This document shows positions 9,450 to 18,120 of a stretch of 64,000 bases of DNA, one piece after another; the stretch's first letter is position 1, and each line of letters starts with the position of its first letter. The translations under genes and the position numbers were made by a program. This DNA is from Akkermansia sp. RCC_12PD (GTDB taxonomy: Bacteria > Verrucomicrobiota > Verrucomicrobiia > Verrucomicrobiales > Akkermansiaceae): assembly GCF_036417355.1 (NCBI RefSeq), contig NZ_CP143889.1, positions 2,728,001 through 2,792,000 of the forward strand, written 5' to 3'. Under the pieces are notes generated by a model. That model saw nothing but the letters and a program-made list of their open reading frames with translations. It was not told where the DNA came from and made no database searches.

Positions 9450-10751
9450 TCAGTTCAGGGACAAGGCTCGGATTCTTTTCAAGGATTCCTCTTTCCCCAG
9501 CAGGGAGAAAACGGAGGACAGGTCCGGACCTCCGCTCAGGCCGGTCAGGGCCACGCGGGCGGGGAACATGACAGCCCCCATCTTGACTCCGTTTTCCTTG
9601 GCAAAGGCTTTCAGCACGCCAATGAGTTCATGGCCGTCCCATACCGGTTCCCGTTCCAGCCTGTCCGCCAGTTTGGAGAGCAGTTCCACGGCTTCCGGCT
9701 GGACTTTGGCGAGCGCTTCCGGGTCCATGGAAAGATCGAAGAAGAAACGGATTTTATCCGGAACTTCCGCCAGCGTCTGGACTTTCGTCTGCACGGTGGC
9801 GATGGCTTCATCCAGAATGCCGGAGTCCGGCAGTCCGGCCTGCAGGCAGAACGGGCGCGCCTTGGCGGCAAATTCTTCCGGCGGCAGGGCGATGATGTGC
9901 TGCTGGTTGACCCAGCGGCATTTGGTGATGTCAAACTTGGCGGCGGAGTGGTTGACGGCTTCCAGGGAGAAGCGTTCGATCAGCTCTTGCGGGGAAAAGA
10001 TTTCCGTGTCGTCCTTCGGGGACCAGCCCAGCAGGGCCAGGAAGTTCATGACGCCTTCCGGCAGGAAGCCCTCCTCCGGGTAGGTGCCCAGGGCCGCCCC
10101 CACGTCGCGCTTGGACATTTTGGAGCCGTCCTGGTTCAGGATCAGCGGCATGTGCGCGAACACGGGCGGCGTGACGCCGAACGCCTCAAACAGCTGGATG
10201 TGCTTGGGCGTGTTCATGATATGGTCTTCCCCGCGGATGACGTGTGTCATCTTCATTTCAATGTCGTCCACCACGTTGACGAAGTGAAAGATGTAGGAGC
10301 CGTCCGCGCGGCGGATGGCCATGTCCGGCGTGTTGGAGGCGTCCCGGTAGTCGATGGTGATGTCGCCGCAGATCATGTCGTGGAACGTAACGGGCTTGGA
10401 GCGGTCAAAGCGGAAGCGCCATGCGCCGTCGTCCTCATAGACGCGCCCGGCGTCCTGGAGCTTTTTGAAGTAGGCGTCGTAAATATCGTTGCGCTGGCTC
10501 TGGAAATAGGGGCCGCAGTCGCCGCCTTTCATGGGGCCTTCGTCCCAGTCCAGGCCCAGCCATTCCATGCCGGTGAAGATCGCGCGTGTGGCTTCCTCCG
10601 TGTTGCGGGCCGTGTCCGTATCCTCAATGCGGAGAATGAAGGTACCCCCCATCTTGCGGGCGAACAACCAGTTGAACAGGGCGGTGCGCGCACCGCCGAT
10701 GTGGAGATAACCCGTGGGAGAAGGCGCGAATCTTGTTCTGACGTGACTCAT
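9450..10751 (-). CDS. gltX: Glutamyl-tRNA synthetase
   Basis: A 433-residue class I synthetase charging tRNA with glutamate. The HIGH motif appears as LHIGG near residue 16, the KMSKS motif as SKMSKR, and the Glu-specific RFAPSPTGYLHIGGARTALF start is intact. The protein is somewhat shorter than the usual 465-490 residues, mainly in the anticodon-binding region. It is transcribed away from tatC. An unusual inverted repeat and an inner terminator-like hairpin lie in its 5' leader (10771-10849), suggesting transcript-level control. Confidence 0.95.
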   Translation of the reverse strand: MSHVRTRFAPSPTGYLHIGGARTALFNWLFARKMGGTFILRIEDTDTARNTEEATRAIFTGMEWLGLDWDEGPMKGGDCGPYFQSQRNDIYDAYFKKLQDAGRVYEDDGAWRFRFDRSKPVTFHDMICGDITIDYRDASNTPDMAIRRADGSYIFHFVNVVDDIEMKMTHVIRGEDHIMNTPKHIQLFEAFGVTPPVFAHMPLILNQDGSKMSKRDVGAALGTYPEEGFLPEGVMNFLALLGWSPKDDTEIFSPQELIERFSLEAVNHSAAKFDITKCRWVNQQHIIALPPEEFAAKARPFCLQAGLPDSGILDEAIATVQTKVQTLAEVPDKIRFFFDLSMDPEALAKVQPEAVELLSKLADRLEREPVWDGHELIGVLKAFAKENGVKMGAVMFPARVALTGLSGGPDLSSVFSLLGKEESLKRIRALSLN

Positions 10752-10770
10752 GATGCGTTAGAGAGTAAGA

Positions 10771-10849
10771 GCCTGCCTTCCCGCGTCAAGCAGATACAGG
10801 GTTTGCATGCCAAAAAAGGCCTGTGGACGGCCGGAGCGGGAAGGCAGGC
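10771..10849 (-). promoter_or_regulatory. Structured leader/possible attenuator upstream of gltX
   Basis: GCCTGCCTTCCCGC (10771-10784) and its exact reverse complement (10836-10849) can form a 14-base stem around 51 bases. Read towards gltX, the enclosed part contains a GGCC-loop-GGCC hairpin followed directly by six T, which looks like an intrinsic terminator. The outer and inner structures could compete, as in attenuation. The element ends 20 bases before the gltX start. It is seen in sequence only; the regulatory role is inferred. Confidence 0.4.
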
Positions 10850-10924
10850 GTTTCCCGGATTTTTTTATGGCGTTGTCGGCCTTGCGGCTTGCGCGGCACG
10901 GCCTTTTAAGCTTCATTAAACGCC

Positions 10925-12073
10925 GTGTTCTTTTTAAAGCACATATTCCGGCTGCGGGAAAAATGGCAAATCCAGCGGGATGATGAAGAGAAGCCCTTTC
11001 TGGAGCATTTGGACGATTTGCGCACCATGCTGCTGAGGATGGTGTTCTGCCTGGTGGTCAGCATGCTTTTGTGTGCCGGGTTCGCCTCCAATCTGATGGA
11101 CATTCTGCGCCGCCCCGTCAACCAGGTATGGGACATGTTCGAGGAATCCCACCTGCCCGCCGGAATAGATCTGGACTCCTGGGGAAAGGCCAAGGAAACG
11201 GCCACCGCTGCCGTGGGGCTGGACGCCGGCCAGCGCCGGATCCTGTTCCGGGAGGTTTCCCCCCGGCTGGCGGAATTGACGGAAGCCGCCCTGGTTCTCC
11301 GGGGAGCGCAGGCCCTGCCGGACGACAGGAAGGAAATTTTTATCAGGGAAGCCAGCCCGGCTCCCGCCGTGCGGGAACTGGCGGAAGCCCTGCACGCCAA
11401 GGATGCCGTCCTGACGGACGGAACGGGGCGGGGTGCCCTGAAAATGATGAGCGCCTTCCAGCCGGGTGAAGCGTTCATGCTGACCATCAAGCTTTCCCTG
11501 TATGCGGGCGTGGTAATCTCCTTCCCCCTGCTGCTGTACTTCCTGCTCCAGTTCATCATTCCCGGCCTGCTGGAGCATGAGCGCAAGCTTCTGTACAAGT
11601 GCATGGCGATCGGGTTCGGGCTATTCCTGGCCGGCACGCTGTTCTGCTACTTTGTGGTGCTTCCCAGGGTGCTCACGTTCTTCTACACGTATTCCCTGGA
11701 ATTCGGCATTTCCAACGAATGGCGCATCGGCTACTACCTGTCCTTCGCCACGCAAATGATTTTAATGTTCGGCCTGGCGTTTGAACTGCCCGTGGTGGTG
11801 ATGCCTTTCGTAAAGCTGGGCGTGCTGACCTATGATATGATGAAGGCCACGCGCCGCTATGCCATTGTGGCGATAGCCATTCTGGCCGCGATCATCACGC
11901 CCACGCCGGACATAGCCACCATGATGCTGATGGCGGTTCCCATGTACGCCCTGTATGAAATCTGCATCATCCTGGCGTGGCTGCATGAGCGCAAGGAAGC
12001 CGCCCGCGCCCGCGAAGAAGTGGCGCGCTTTGAAGAAGACTTCAACAACGACAATTCTCCCTACAACTCCTAA
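10925..12073 (+). CDS. tatC: Sec-independent protein translocase TatC with enlarged periplasmic loop
   Basis: The polytopic core of the Tat system, which exports folded proteins with twin-arginine signals. The N-terminal KPFLEHLDDLR is the TatC signature, and the later helices match the family (EHERKLLYKCMAIGFGLFLAG; AIITPTPDIATMMLMAVP). At 382 residues it is about 120 longer than usual: an Ala/Glu-rich insertion of roughly 90-100 residues follows RRPVNQVW, in the first periplasmic loop. Translation probably starts at GTG 10925. tatA/B are not in the window. uppP follows 23 bases downstream. Confidence 0.92.
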   Translation: MFFLKHIFRLREKWQIQRDDEEKPFLEHLDDLRTMLLRMVFCLVVSMLLCAGFASNLMDILRRPVNQVWDMFEESHLPAGIDLDSWGKAKETATAAVGLDAGQRRILFREVSPRLAELTEAALVLRGAQALPDDRKEIFIREASPAPAVRELAEALHAKDAVLTDGTGRGALKMMSAFQPGEAFMLTIKLSLYAGVVISFPLLLYFLLQFIIPGLLEHERKLLYKCMAIGFGLFLAGTLFCYFVVLPRVLTFFYTYSLEFGISNEWRIGYYLSFATQMILMFGLAFELPVVVMPFVKLGVLTYDMMKATRRYAIVAIAILAAIITPTPDIATMMLMAVPMYALYEICIILAWLHERKEAARAREEVARFEEDFNNDNSPYNS

Positions 12074-12096
12074 CCATACATCCAACCATCATTACC

Positions 12097-12933
12097 ATGA
12101 ATCTTCTGGAAATCATCATTCTGGGCATCGTGGAAGGCCTGACCGAATATCTGCCGGTCAGTTCCACCGGGCACCTGCTTCTGACGGAATCCCTGCTGAA
12201 CATGTCCCAGAGCAAGGAAGCCCTGGATGCCCTGGCCGTCTGTATTCAGGGGGGCGCCATTCTGGCGGTGCTGAGCCTGTACTACCCGCGCGTGAAGACG
12301 ATGGTGGAAGGAGTCCGCGGCACGAATCCCGCCGGATTCAAGCTTCTGGTCAATTTGATTCTCGCCTTTCTGCCTGCCGCCGTGGTGGGGTTGTGCTGCG
12401 CCTCCCTGATCAAGGAATACCTGTTCAACACGTACACGGTGGCGTACTCGTGGATCGTGGGCGGCGGCGTGATTCTGGCCTACTGCGCCTGGCGCGCCAG
12501 GCAGGGAAAGAGCAATGAAGGCAGCAAGGGGGATTCCATTGAAACCCTGACGCCGGGCAAGGCCCTGACCGTAGGCGTGCTCCAGTGCGTGGCGATGGTT
12601 CCCGGCACCAGCCGGAGCCTGATGACCATGCTGGGAGGCATGTTCGTGGGGCTGAGCGTGGAAGCCGCCGTGGAATTCAGCTTCCTGCTGGGGCTGATCA
12701 CGCTGGGGGCGGCCACGGTGCATGATGCGTACAAGGACGGGGCCCTGATGCTGGAAGCCTTCGGCTGGGAGGCCCTGGCCGTCGGAACGGCAGTGAGCTG
12801 GTTCTCCGCATGGCTGGCCGTGAAGTGGATGGTCTCCTACCTTCAGAAACACAGCTTTGCGGTGTTTGGCTGGTACCGCATCGCCATAGGCATCGTGACT
12901 CTGGCGCTGCTGTCCCGGGGACTGGTGCATTGA
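12097..12933 (+). CDS. uppP: Undecaprenyl-diphosphatase
   Basis: A 278-residue integral membrane BacA/UppP enzyme that dephosphorylates undecaprenyl pyrophosphate and so recycles the lipid carrier for peptidoglycan and other envelope polymers. Both signatures are clear: EGLTEYLPVSSTGH near the N-terminus and PGTSRS at mid-protein, with about eight hydrophobic helices. It lies 23 bases after tatC and is probably cotranscribed. A different class of protein (PAP2) can do the same reaction, but the motifs here fit UppP. Confidence 0.95.
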   Translation: MNLLEIIILGIVEGLTEYLPVSSTGHLLLTESLLNMSQSKEALDALAVCIQGGAILAVLSLYYPRVKTMVEGVRGTNPAGFKLLVNLILAFLPAAVVGLCCASLIKEYLFNTYTVAYSWIVGGGVILAYCAWRARQGKSNEGSKGDSIETLTPGKALTVGVLQCVAMVPGTSRSLMTMLGGMFVGLSVEAAVEFSFLLGLITLGAATVHDAYKDGALMLEAFGWEALAVGTAVSWFSAWLAVKWMVSYLQKHSFAVFGWYRIAIGIVTLALLSRGLVH

Positions 12934-13262
12934 ACCTTTGGTTTTTCTTCCGGAGGGAGAAAAAGACTCCCTCTTCACGGAAGAAGCCGTAAGCCTTCCA
13001 TTCCCGGCAGAGGCTTCCGCGGCGAATTCCTGGCGCTGCAATCCTTTTCATTTCGGCTCATATCAGATGAATGGCGCCTTTGCGAGTACTTCATAAGACA
13101 TTCGCATGATTGAAATTGCGCAGTTGATTACAAACAGGGATGCTGAACGTCATCCATGGATGGAAGGCGTTTTTCAACGGAAATTCCGGAGGATGATGCA
13201 TCTTTCCGCAAATGTAACCTGATTGTAACACACGGCATCTTTTCTTATGGCATCATGAGGGC
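12934..13262. other. Intergenic region with one inverted repeat
   Basis: Just after uppP, CTTCCG-GAGGGAG (12947-12959) can pair with CTCCCTC and CGGAAG (12967-12983), making a hairpin without a clear T tract; it may end uppP transcription weakly. The rest, up to the VIT/VWA gene, is AT-richer and holds no recognisable gene. Its promoter presumably lies near 13200-13250, but no convincing -35/-10 pair was found. Confidence 0.4.
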
Positions 13263-15551
13263 ATGAAACTGATGCCGTGCTTGATTGCCGTAGTGGCGGG
13301 ATTGGCCGGGCTGGGACATTCCCAGACACCTGACGGAGACATTGACGGCCGGAGCATCGTCCTGCCGCAGCGGCGGGTGATCCCGCCCGTCAACAGGACC
13401 GTGCGCCAGCCCGTCACTCTGGAAAAGGTGAACGCCCTTGTCCGCGTCAACGGACGCAGCGCACAGACCACCCTGGAACTGAGCGTGCATAATGGCGGAA
13501 ACGTTCCCACGGAGGCGGAACTTGTTCTTCCCGTTCCGGAAGGAGTCGTGGTCAAAGGGTTTTATTACGGAGACGGAAAGGCGTGCTGGCAGGCTTCCCT
13601 GATGCCCGCCGACGAAGCGCGCCGCCTGTATGACCGCATTGTGGCGCGCAGGCTGGATCCGGCCCTGCTGGAATTCGCCGGATTCGGCGCCATTCGCTCC
13701 AGCGTATTCCCCGTTCCCGCCAAGTCTTCCGTGAAGCTGGGCGTGGTGTATGAACAATTGCTGACTCCGGTGGACGGACGCCTGGATTACGTGCTCCCCC
13801 GGACGGAAGCGCTTTCCGGCCATGCGGCATGGTCCATGCGGGTGGAAATCTCCCCCGGAACTGAAGGCATCGGGAATGTGTTCACGCCCTCCCATCCGAT
13901 GGAACGCCATCGGCTGAAAGATGAAACCCTCGTGCTCACCCTGGCGGAGGAGAAGATGAGCCCGGGGCCTTTCCGCCTGTCATGGATGGAATCCGCCGCC
14001 AAAAAGGGGGAAGCCTTTTACGGCCCCGACATCAGCGTCTATGCGGCTCCGGATGCGGAAAACGGCAGGAACGGCTATTTTCTGGCCATGATCGGAAAGG
14101 ATAGCCCGGGGAATGAAAAGCAAATCCGCCGGGAGCTTACCCTGGTGCTGGACAGATCCGGCAGCATGCGCGGGGAAAAGCTCGCCAGCATGAAGGAAGC
14201 GGCCAAGCAGATCATTTCCGGTTTGAATCCCGGGGAACGTTTCAATATCATCACTTATAACGAAGGCGTGAATCTGTTTGAGGCGGCTCCCGTGGAAAAG
14301 AACGCCGCTACGGAAAAAGCGGCGCACGCGTGGCTGGATGCCGTGGTGGCGCGCGGCGGCACGAACATTCATGAAGCTCTGGCGACGGCGCTGGCCCAGC
14401 CCTCCCGCGAAGGGATGCTGCCGGTCGTGCTGTTTTTGACGGACGGCCTGCCGACCATCGGCCGGACTTCAGAGAAATCCATTGCCTCCCTGGCCGGAGA
14501 GGGCAACAGGGAAGGACGGCGCATTTTCACCATCGGAGTGGGGGAGGACGTAAACGCCCCCCTTCTGAGGCGCATGGCGGAAATTTCCGGCGGGTTGCCC
14601 TCCTACGTGCTTTCCGGAGAAAACCTGGAACTCAAGCTGGCGCAGGTATTCCGCCAGTTGTACGGTCCGGTGTTCCGGAACGTTCGCTATTCCGTCTGCT
14701 CCCTGGACGGCAGGGAACAGCCGGGAAGGGTGCAGGATGCCATTCCTTCCGGGCGGCTGCCGGACATCTATTCCGGAGCGCCTGCCGTTTTGGCCGGCAG
14801 GTATGTGGGCACGTCTCCTTTTCTGCTGAAAGGGACCTGTCTGGACCGGAGCAACAGGGAACAGTCGTTTTCCGTAGTGGTGGCGCCGGAACGGATTTCC
14901 AGCGTGAAAGATGACTTTACGGCCAGAATGTGGGCGGCGCGCAAAATAGGCAGCCTGGAAACCGCCCTGATGGACATGGGAGCGGACCCCGCCCATACGG
15001 GAGTGCTGGGAAATGATCCCCGGACCCGGGAACTGGTTGAGGAAATCATGCAGCTTTCCCGGGATTTCGGAATACTGAGTTCGGCGGCCTCCTTCTTTGC
15101 GGACGACGGCAGTTCCGCTCCGTGGCGGGGAGAATCTGTCTCCCCCTCGTCCTCCAGGTTCCGGGATTATGGACGGGTGATGCAGGAATCGCGCGAAGGG
15201 CTGGGTTCCATCGCCCTGCAGAGAAATGCCGTGGAAAAAAAGAGGGAATTGTCCGTCAACAAATTCAACCGCCAGATGGACAAGCACGGGCGTTCCGTTT
15301 CCTTTGAAGGAACGGCCCAGATCGCCCAGAACGGTTATTTCAACCAGAACGGAGTATGGATGGAAAATACGGTCCTACGCACTCCGGACAAGGAAAGTCC
15401 CGTCCGTACCGTGCAAGTGGGTACGCCGGAATACGCCGCCGTGGCGGACAAGCTGATCAGCACGAACCGCCAGGGGCTTCTGGCCCTGGACGGCTCCGTC
15501 ATGATCCGCCTGGACGGGGAAACCGTGCTGATGCAGAACTCGTTCCCGTAA
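13263..15551 (+). CDS. Secreted VIT and von Willebrand A domain protein
   Basis: A 762-residue protein with a signal peptide (MKLMPCLIAVVAGLAGLGHS), a VIT domain (about residues 40-180) and a VWA domain (about 285-470). The MIDAS motif DRSGS starts at residue 297, and the later Thr and Asp (GGTNIHEA, FLTDGLP) complete the metal site. The layout matches inter-alpha-trypsin-inhibitor-like proteins, which bind other proteins through a divalent metal; enzymatic activity is not expected. The C-terminal part has no recognised domain or membrane anchor. It heads a locus with a second VWA protein and a two-component pair, all on one strand. Confidence 0.88.
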   Translation: MKLMPCLIAVVAGLAGLGHSQTPDGDIDGRSIVLPQRRVIPPVNRTVRQPVTLEKVNALVRVNGRSAQTTLELSVHNGGNVPTEAELVLPVPEGVVVKGFYYGDGKACWQASLMPADEARRLYDRIVARRLDPALLEFAGFGAIRSSVFPVPAKSSVKLGVVYEQLLTPVDGRLDYVLPRTEALSGHAAWSMRVEISPGTEGIGNVFTPSHPMERHRLKDETLVLTLAEEKMSPGPFRLSWMESAAKKGEAFYGPDISVYAAPDAENGRNGYFLAMIGKDSPGNEKQIRRELTLVLDRSGSMRGEKLASMKEAAKQIISGLNPGERFNIITYNEGVNLFEAAPVEKNAATEKAAHAWLDAVVARGGTNIHEALATALAQPSREGMLPVVLFLTDGLPTIGRTSEKSIASLAGEGNREGRRIFTIGVGEDVNAPLLRRMAEISGGLPSYVLSGENLELKLAQVFRQLYGPVFRNVRYSVCSLDGREQPGRVQDAIPSGRLPDIYSGAPAVLAGRYVGTSPFLLKGTCLDRSNREQSFSVVVAPERISSVKDDFTARMWAARKIGSLETALMDMGADPAHTGVLGNDPRTRELVEEIMQLSRDFGILSSAASFFADDGSSAPWRGESVSPSSSRFRDYGRVMQESREGLGSIALQRNAVEKKRELSVNKFNRQMDKHGRSVSFEGTAQIAQNGYFNQNGVWMENTVLRTPDKESPVRTVQVGTPEYAAVADKLISTNRQGLLALDGSVMIRLDGETVLMQNSFP

Positions 15552-15589
15552 TCCTTTCAACTATACATCTAACAACAAACACACCAATC

Positions 15590-17329
15590 ATGATGAACCA
15601 TGCTGTCAAATACTCGCTGGCTTTGCTGGGCTCCGGAGCGCTTTGCGCCTCTGCTGAATCAAAGACTGAACAGCCGGAAAACGTTCCACCTCCGGAACAG
15701 GAGGCCGGAACCGGGGCGTTGCCTGCACCTGGCTTGAGGTCGATTTCCTTCATGGGAGCGGGAACAGAGAAGAGCGACGCTGAAAAACGGAAAATACATG
15801 CCGCAATAGCACGTACGGAAGATCGGAAACTTCGCCGTGAACCTCGTGAAATTCCGGGCATTGCCATTTCAAAGTCCCGTCCGGACAGCCCGGAAGCAGG
15901 GAACATTGTTCTCACCATAAGCCAGGTTCCCTCCGGTCCGGACCGGCAGTCAATTCCTCCGGCTTCACTTGCCACCAGCAACGCTTCCGGCCATGATGGA
16001 GCGGAAAAGGCGTCCTATTCCATCATTACGGCGGCAGACTCTGAAAAGGCGGGAGAATTCACGGTAACCATCTCCCCGAAAATGGATGATGGAGAAACGC
16101 GCAGCAAGGAATCCCATTCCGCCGTTGCGAACCCGGAAAAAGAAGTCGGGACAGCCCCGCAGCCAAAAAACAATGGAAAGGCCCCTGGCCAGGCCGCCGC
16201 GGAAAAGGACGACCGCGCCGTGATTCAGATAGCCCTTCTTCTGGACACTTCCGGCAGCATGCAGGGGCTGATCAATCAGGCCCGCACGTATCTGTGGAAG
16301 GTTGTCAACGACATGACGCTGGCGCGCCAGAACGGCAAACTGCCTGCCATCCAGATCGCCCTGTACGAGTACGGGAGCGGCAGGCTGTCCTCCAAAGATG
16401 CGTGGGTTCGCCAGGTGCTCCCTTTTACGGACGATTTGGACAAGGTGTCCGATGAACTGTTCAAGTTGAAGACCGGAGGCAGTGAAGAATACTGCGGCGC
16501 CGTGATGGACCGGGCCCTGAAGGAATTGAAATGGAATACGGAGAATCCCCACGCCCTGAAGCTGATCTTCATTGCGGGCAACGAACCCTTCAACCAGGGC
16601 AATGTACCCTATGCCCCCGTGATTGCCCGCGGACTGGAACGCGGCATTACCGTGAACACCATTTACTGCGGAAGCGCGGGAGACGGCGATTCCGTGCTTT
16701 GGAAGGACGGAGCCAGAAAGGGGGACGGCAGTTTCCTCAATATTGACCACAACGCCGCTCCTCCCGAACCGGAAACCCCCTATGACGAGGAACTTGCCAC
16801 ATTGAACGTTTCCCTGAACGGAACTTATCTGGCGTATGGCTCCCAGGAAGTGCGGGCGGAAAAACTGGAAAGACAGGCCCGGCAGGACAAATTGACGGAG
16901 GCCGTTTCCCCCGCCGCTGCCGCCGGACGGATCGCGGCTAAAGCCAACAAGGCGGCTTACCGCAACACTTCCTGGGACCTGGTGGACCTTTATGAAGAAC
17001 AGGGCTCCCGGGCTGTGGAAGAATTGGGCAACACCGGAATTCTCCCGGAAGAGTTGAAGGGAAAGAGCGCGAAGGAGGTTGAAGCGGCCGTGAAGGAGAA
17101 GGCGGAGGAACGGGCCCGGCTGCAGAAGAAAATTGCCGAGGTGGGCAGGCAGCGGGATACGTGGCTGAACAAATGGAAAGCGGAGCAGAGCGCTTCCGGC
17201 GGAGGCAAGGCGAATACGCTGGACGACGCCATCATCCAGGCCGTGCGCCGGCAGGCCGGCAGGAAGAAATTCTCCTTTGTGGAGGAGAACGTGCCATATG
17301 AAAATTCCCCTATGAATAAAGAGCAGTAA
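15590..17329 (+). CDS. Secreted von Willebrand A domain protein
   Basis: A 579-residue protein with a signal peptide (MMNHAVKYSLALLGSGALCASAES), a long Pro/Glu/Ser-rich linker of about 185 residues that looks disordered, and a VWA domain whose MIDAS DTSGS starts at residue 219. The pattern GGSEEYCGA and the following ALKLIFIAGNEPFNQG fit a family of bacterial VWA proteins of unknown role. The last 130 residues are charged and helical, probably coiled coil. It starts 38 bases after the VIT/VWA gene, so one transcript is likely. The substrate or partner is unknown. Confidence 0.82.
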   Translation: MMNHAVKYSLALLGSGALCASAESKTEQPENVPPPEQEAGTGALPAPGLRSISFMGAGTEKSDAEKRKIHAAIARTEDRKLRREPREIPGIAISKSRPDSPEAGNIVLTISQVPSGPDRQSIPPASLATSNASGHDGAEKASYSIITAADSEKAGEFTVTISPKMDDGETRSKESHSAVANPEKEVGTAPQPKNNGKAPGQAAAEKDDRAVIQIALLLDTSGSMQGLINQARTYLWKVVNDMTLARQNGKLPAIQIALYEYGSGRLSSKDAWVRQVLPFTDDLDKVSDELFKLKTGGSEEYCGAVMDRALKELKWNTENPHALKLIFIAGNEPFNQGNVPYAPVIARGLERGITVNTIYCGSAGDGDSVLWKDGARKGDGSFLNIDHNAAPPEPETPYDEELATLNVSLNGTYLAYGSQEVRAEKLERQARQDKLTEAVSPAAAAGRIAAKANKAAYRNTSWDLVDLYEEQGSRAVEELGNTGILPEELKGKSAKEVEAAVKEKAEERARLQKKIAEVGRQRDTWLNKWKAEQSASGGGKANTLDDAIIQAVRRQAGRKKFSFVEENVPYENSPMNKEQ

Positions 17330-17430
17330 TGAGTGCGCCTGCGGGGTCTCCGGTCTTCCGGCGGCCCCGCAGGAATGCTCCGGCTGAAAAAACTTTTATT
17401 CCGTACTTCATTTCCTATACTTGTTTTCCC

Positions 17431-18120
17431 ATGCACCGCTACCGCATTCTGGTCGTAGAAGACGATCACGCCATCAGAAACGGGCTTACGGACGCTCTGA
17501 CGGTGTCCGGTTACGACGTGCTGCCCGTCAAGGACGGCTATGATGCCCTGAACGTGATCCACGCGGAGGATTACGACCTGGCGCTGCTGGATGTGGTTCT
17601 GCCCGGGGCAAGCGGTTTTGACCTGCTCAGGCTCATCCGGGAAGACCGGGCTACCGTTCCCATTCTGATGCTGACCGCCAAGGGGGCGGAAGCGGACAAG
17701 GTGCGCGGGCTGAAGCTGGGAGCGGACGATTATGTGGTGAAGCCGTTCAGTCTGCTGGAAGTGCTCGCCCGGATAGAGGCGGTGCTGAGACGCTCCCCGG
17801 AAAGGCCCCGGACGCTGGACAGGGTGGGGCTGCCGGAGGGATACCTGGATTTTCCCACCCGCTCCCTGGTGCTGGGAGAGGAGCGGATTGTGCTGACGAC
17901 TAAGGAATTTGACCTGGCCCGCCATCTGGCCGCCAATGCCGGCAGAATCATCACGCGGGAGGAAATCCTGACCAGGGTATGGAAAATGGACCCCCGCCTG
18001 GTGGAAACGCGCAGCATTGACACCACCATCGCCCGGCTCCGGGAAAAAATGGGGAAAAGGAATGCCGCCGTCATCCGCACCTTGCGGGGGCAGGGATACG
18101 TCTGGGAGGAAACCGCATGA
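17431..18120 (+). CDS. OmpR/PhoB-family response regulator
   Basis: A 229-residue DNA-binding regulator. The receiver domain (about 1-120) has acidic residues D11/D12, the phosphoacceptor D54 in LALLDVVLPG, T82 and K104 (VVKPF). The winged-helix domain follows, with RTLRGQGYVW at its end. The start at Met 17431 matches the RILVVEDD start of receiver domains; the frame is open upstream to 17329 but that part is not conserved. Its stop overlaps the kinase start (ATGA at 18117), so they form a cognate pair. It follows the second VWA gene by about 100 bases. Confidence 0.92.
   Translation: MHRYRILVVEDDHAIRNGLTDALTVSGYDVLPVKDGYDALNVIHAEDYDLALLDVVLPGASGFDLLRLIREDRATVPILMLTAKGAEADKVRGLKLGADDYVVKPFSLLEVLARIEAVLRRSPERPRTLDRVGLPEGYLDFPTRSLVLGEERIVLTTKEFDLARHLAANAGRIITREEILTRVWKMDPRLVETRSIDTTIARLREKMGKRNAAVIRTLRGQGYVWEETA

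Noticed and set aside
9201-10919. A 572-codon plus-strand frame
   Set aside because: Antisense to gltX, whose catalytic motifs are unmistakable on the other strand.
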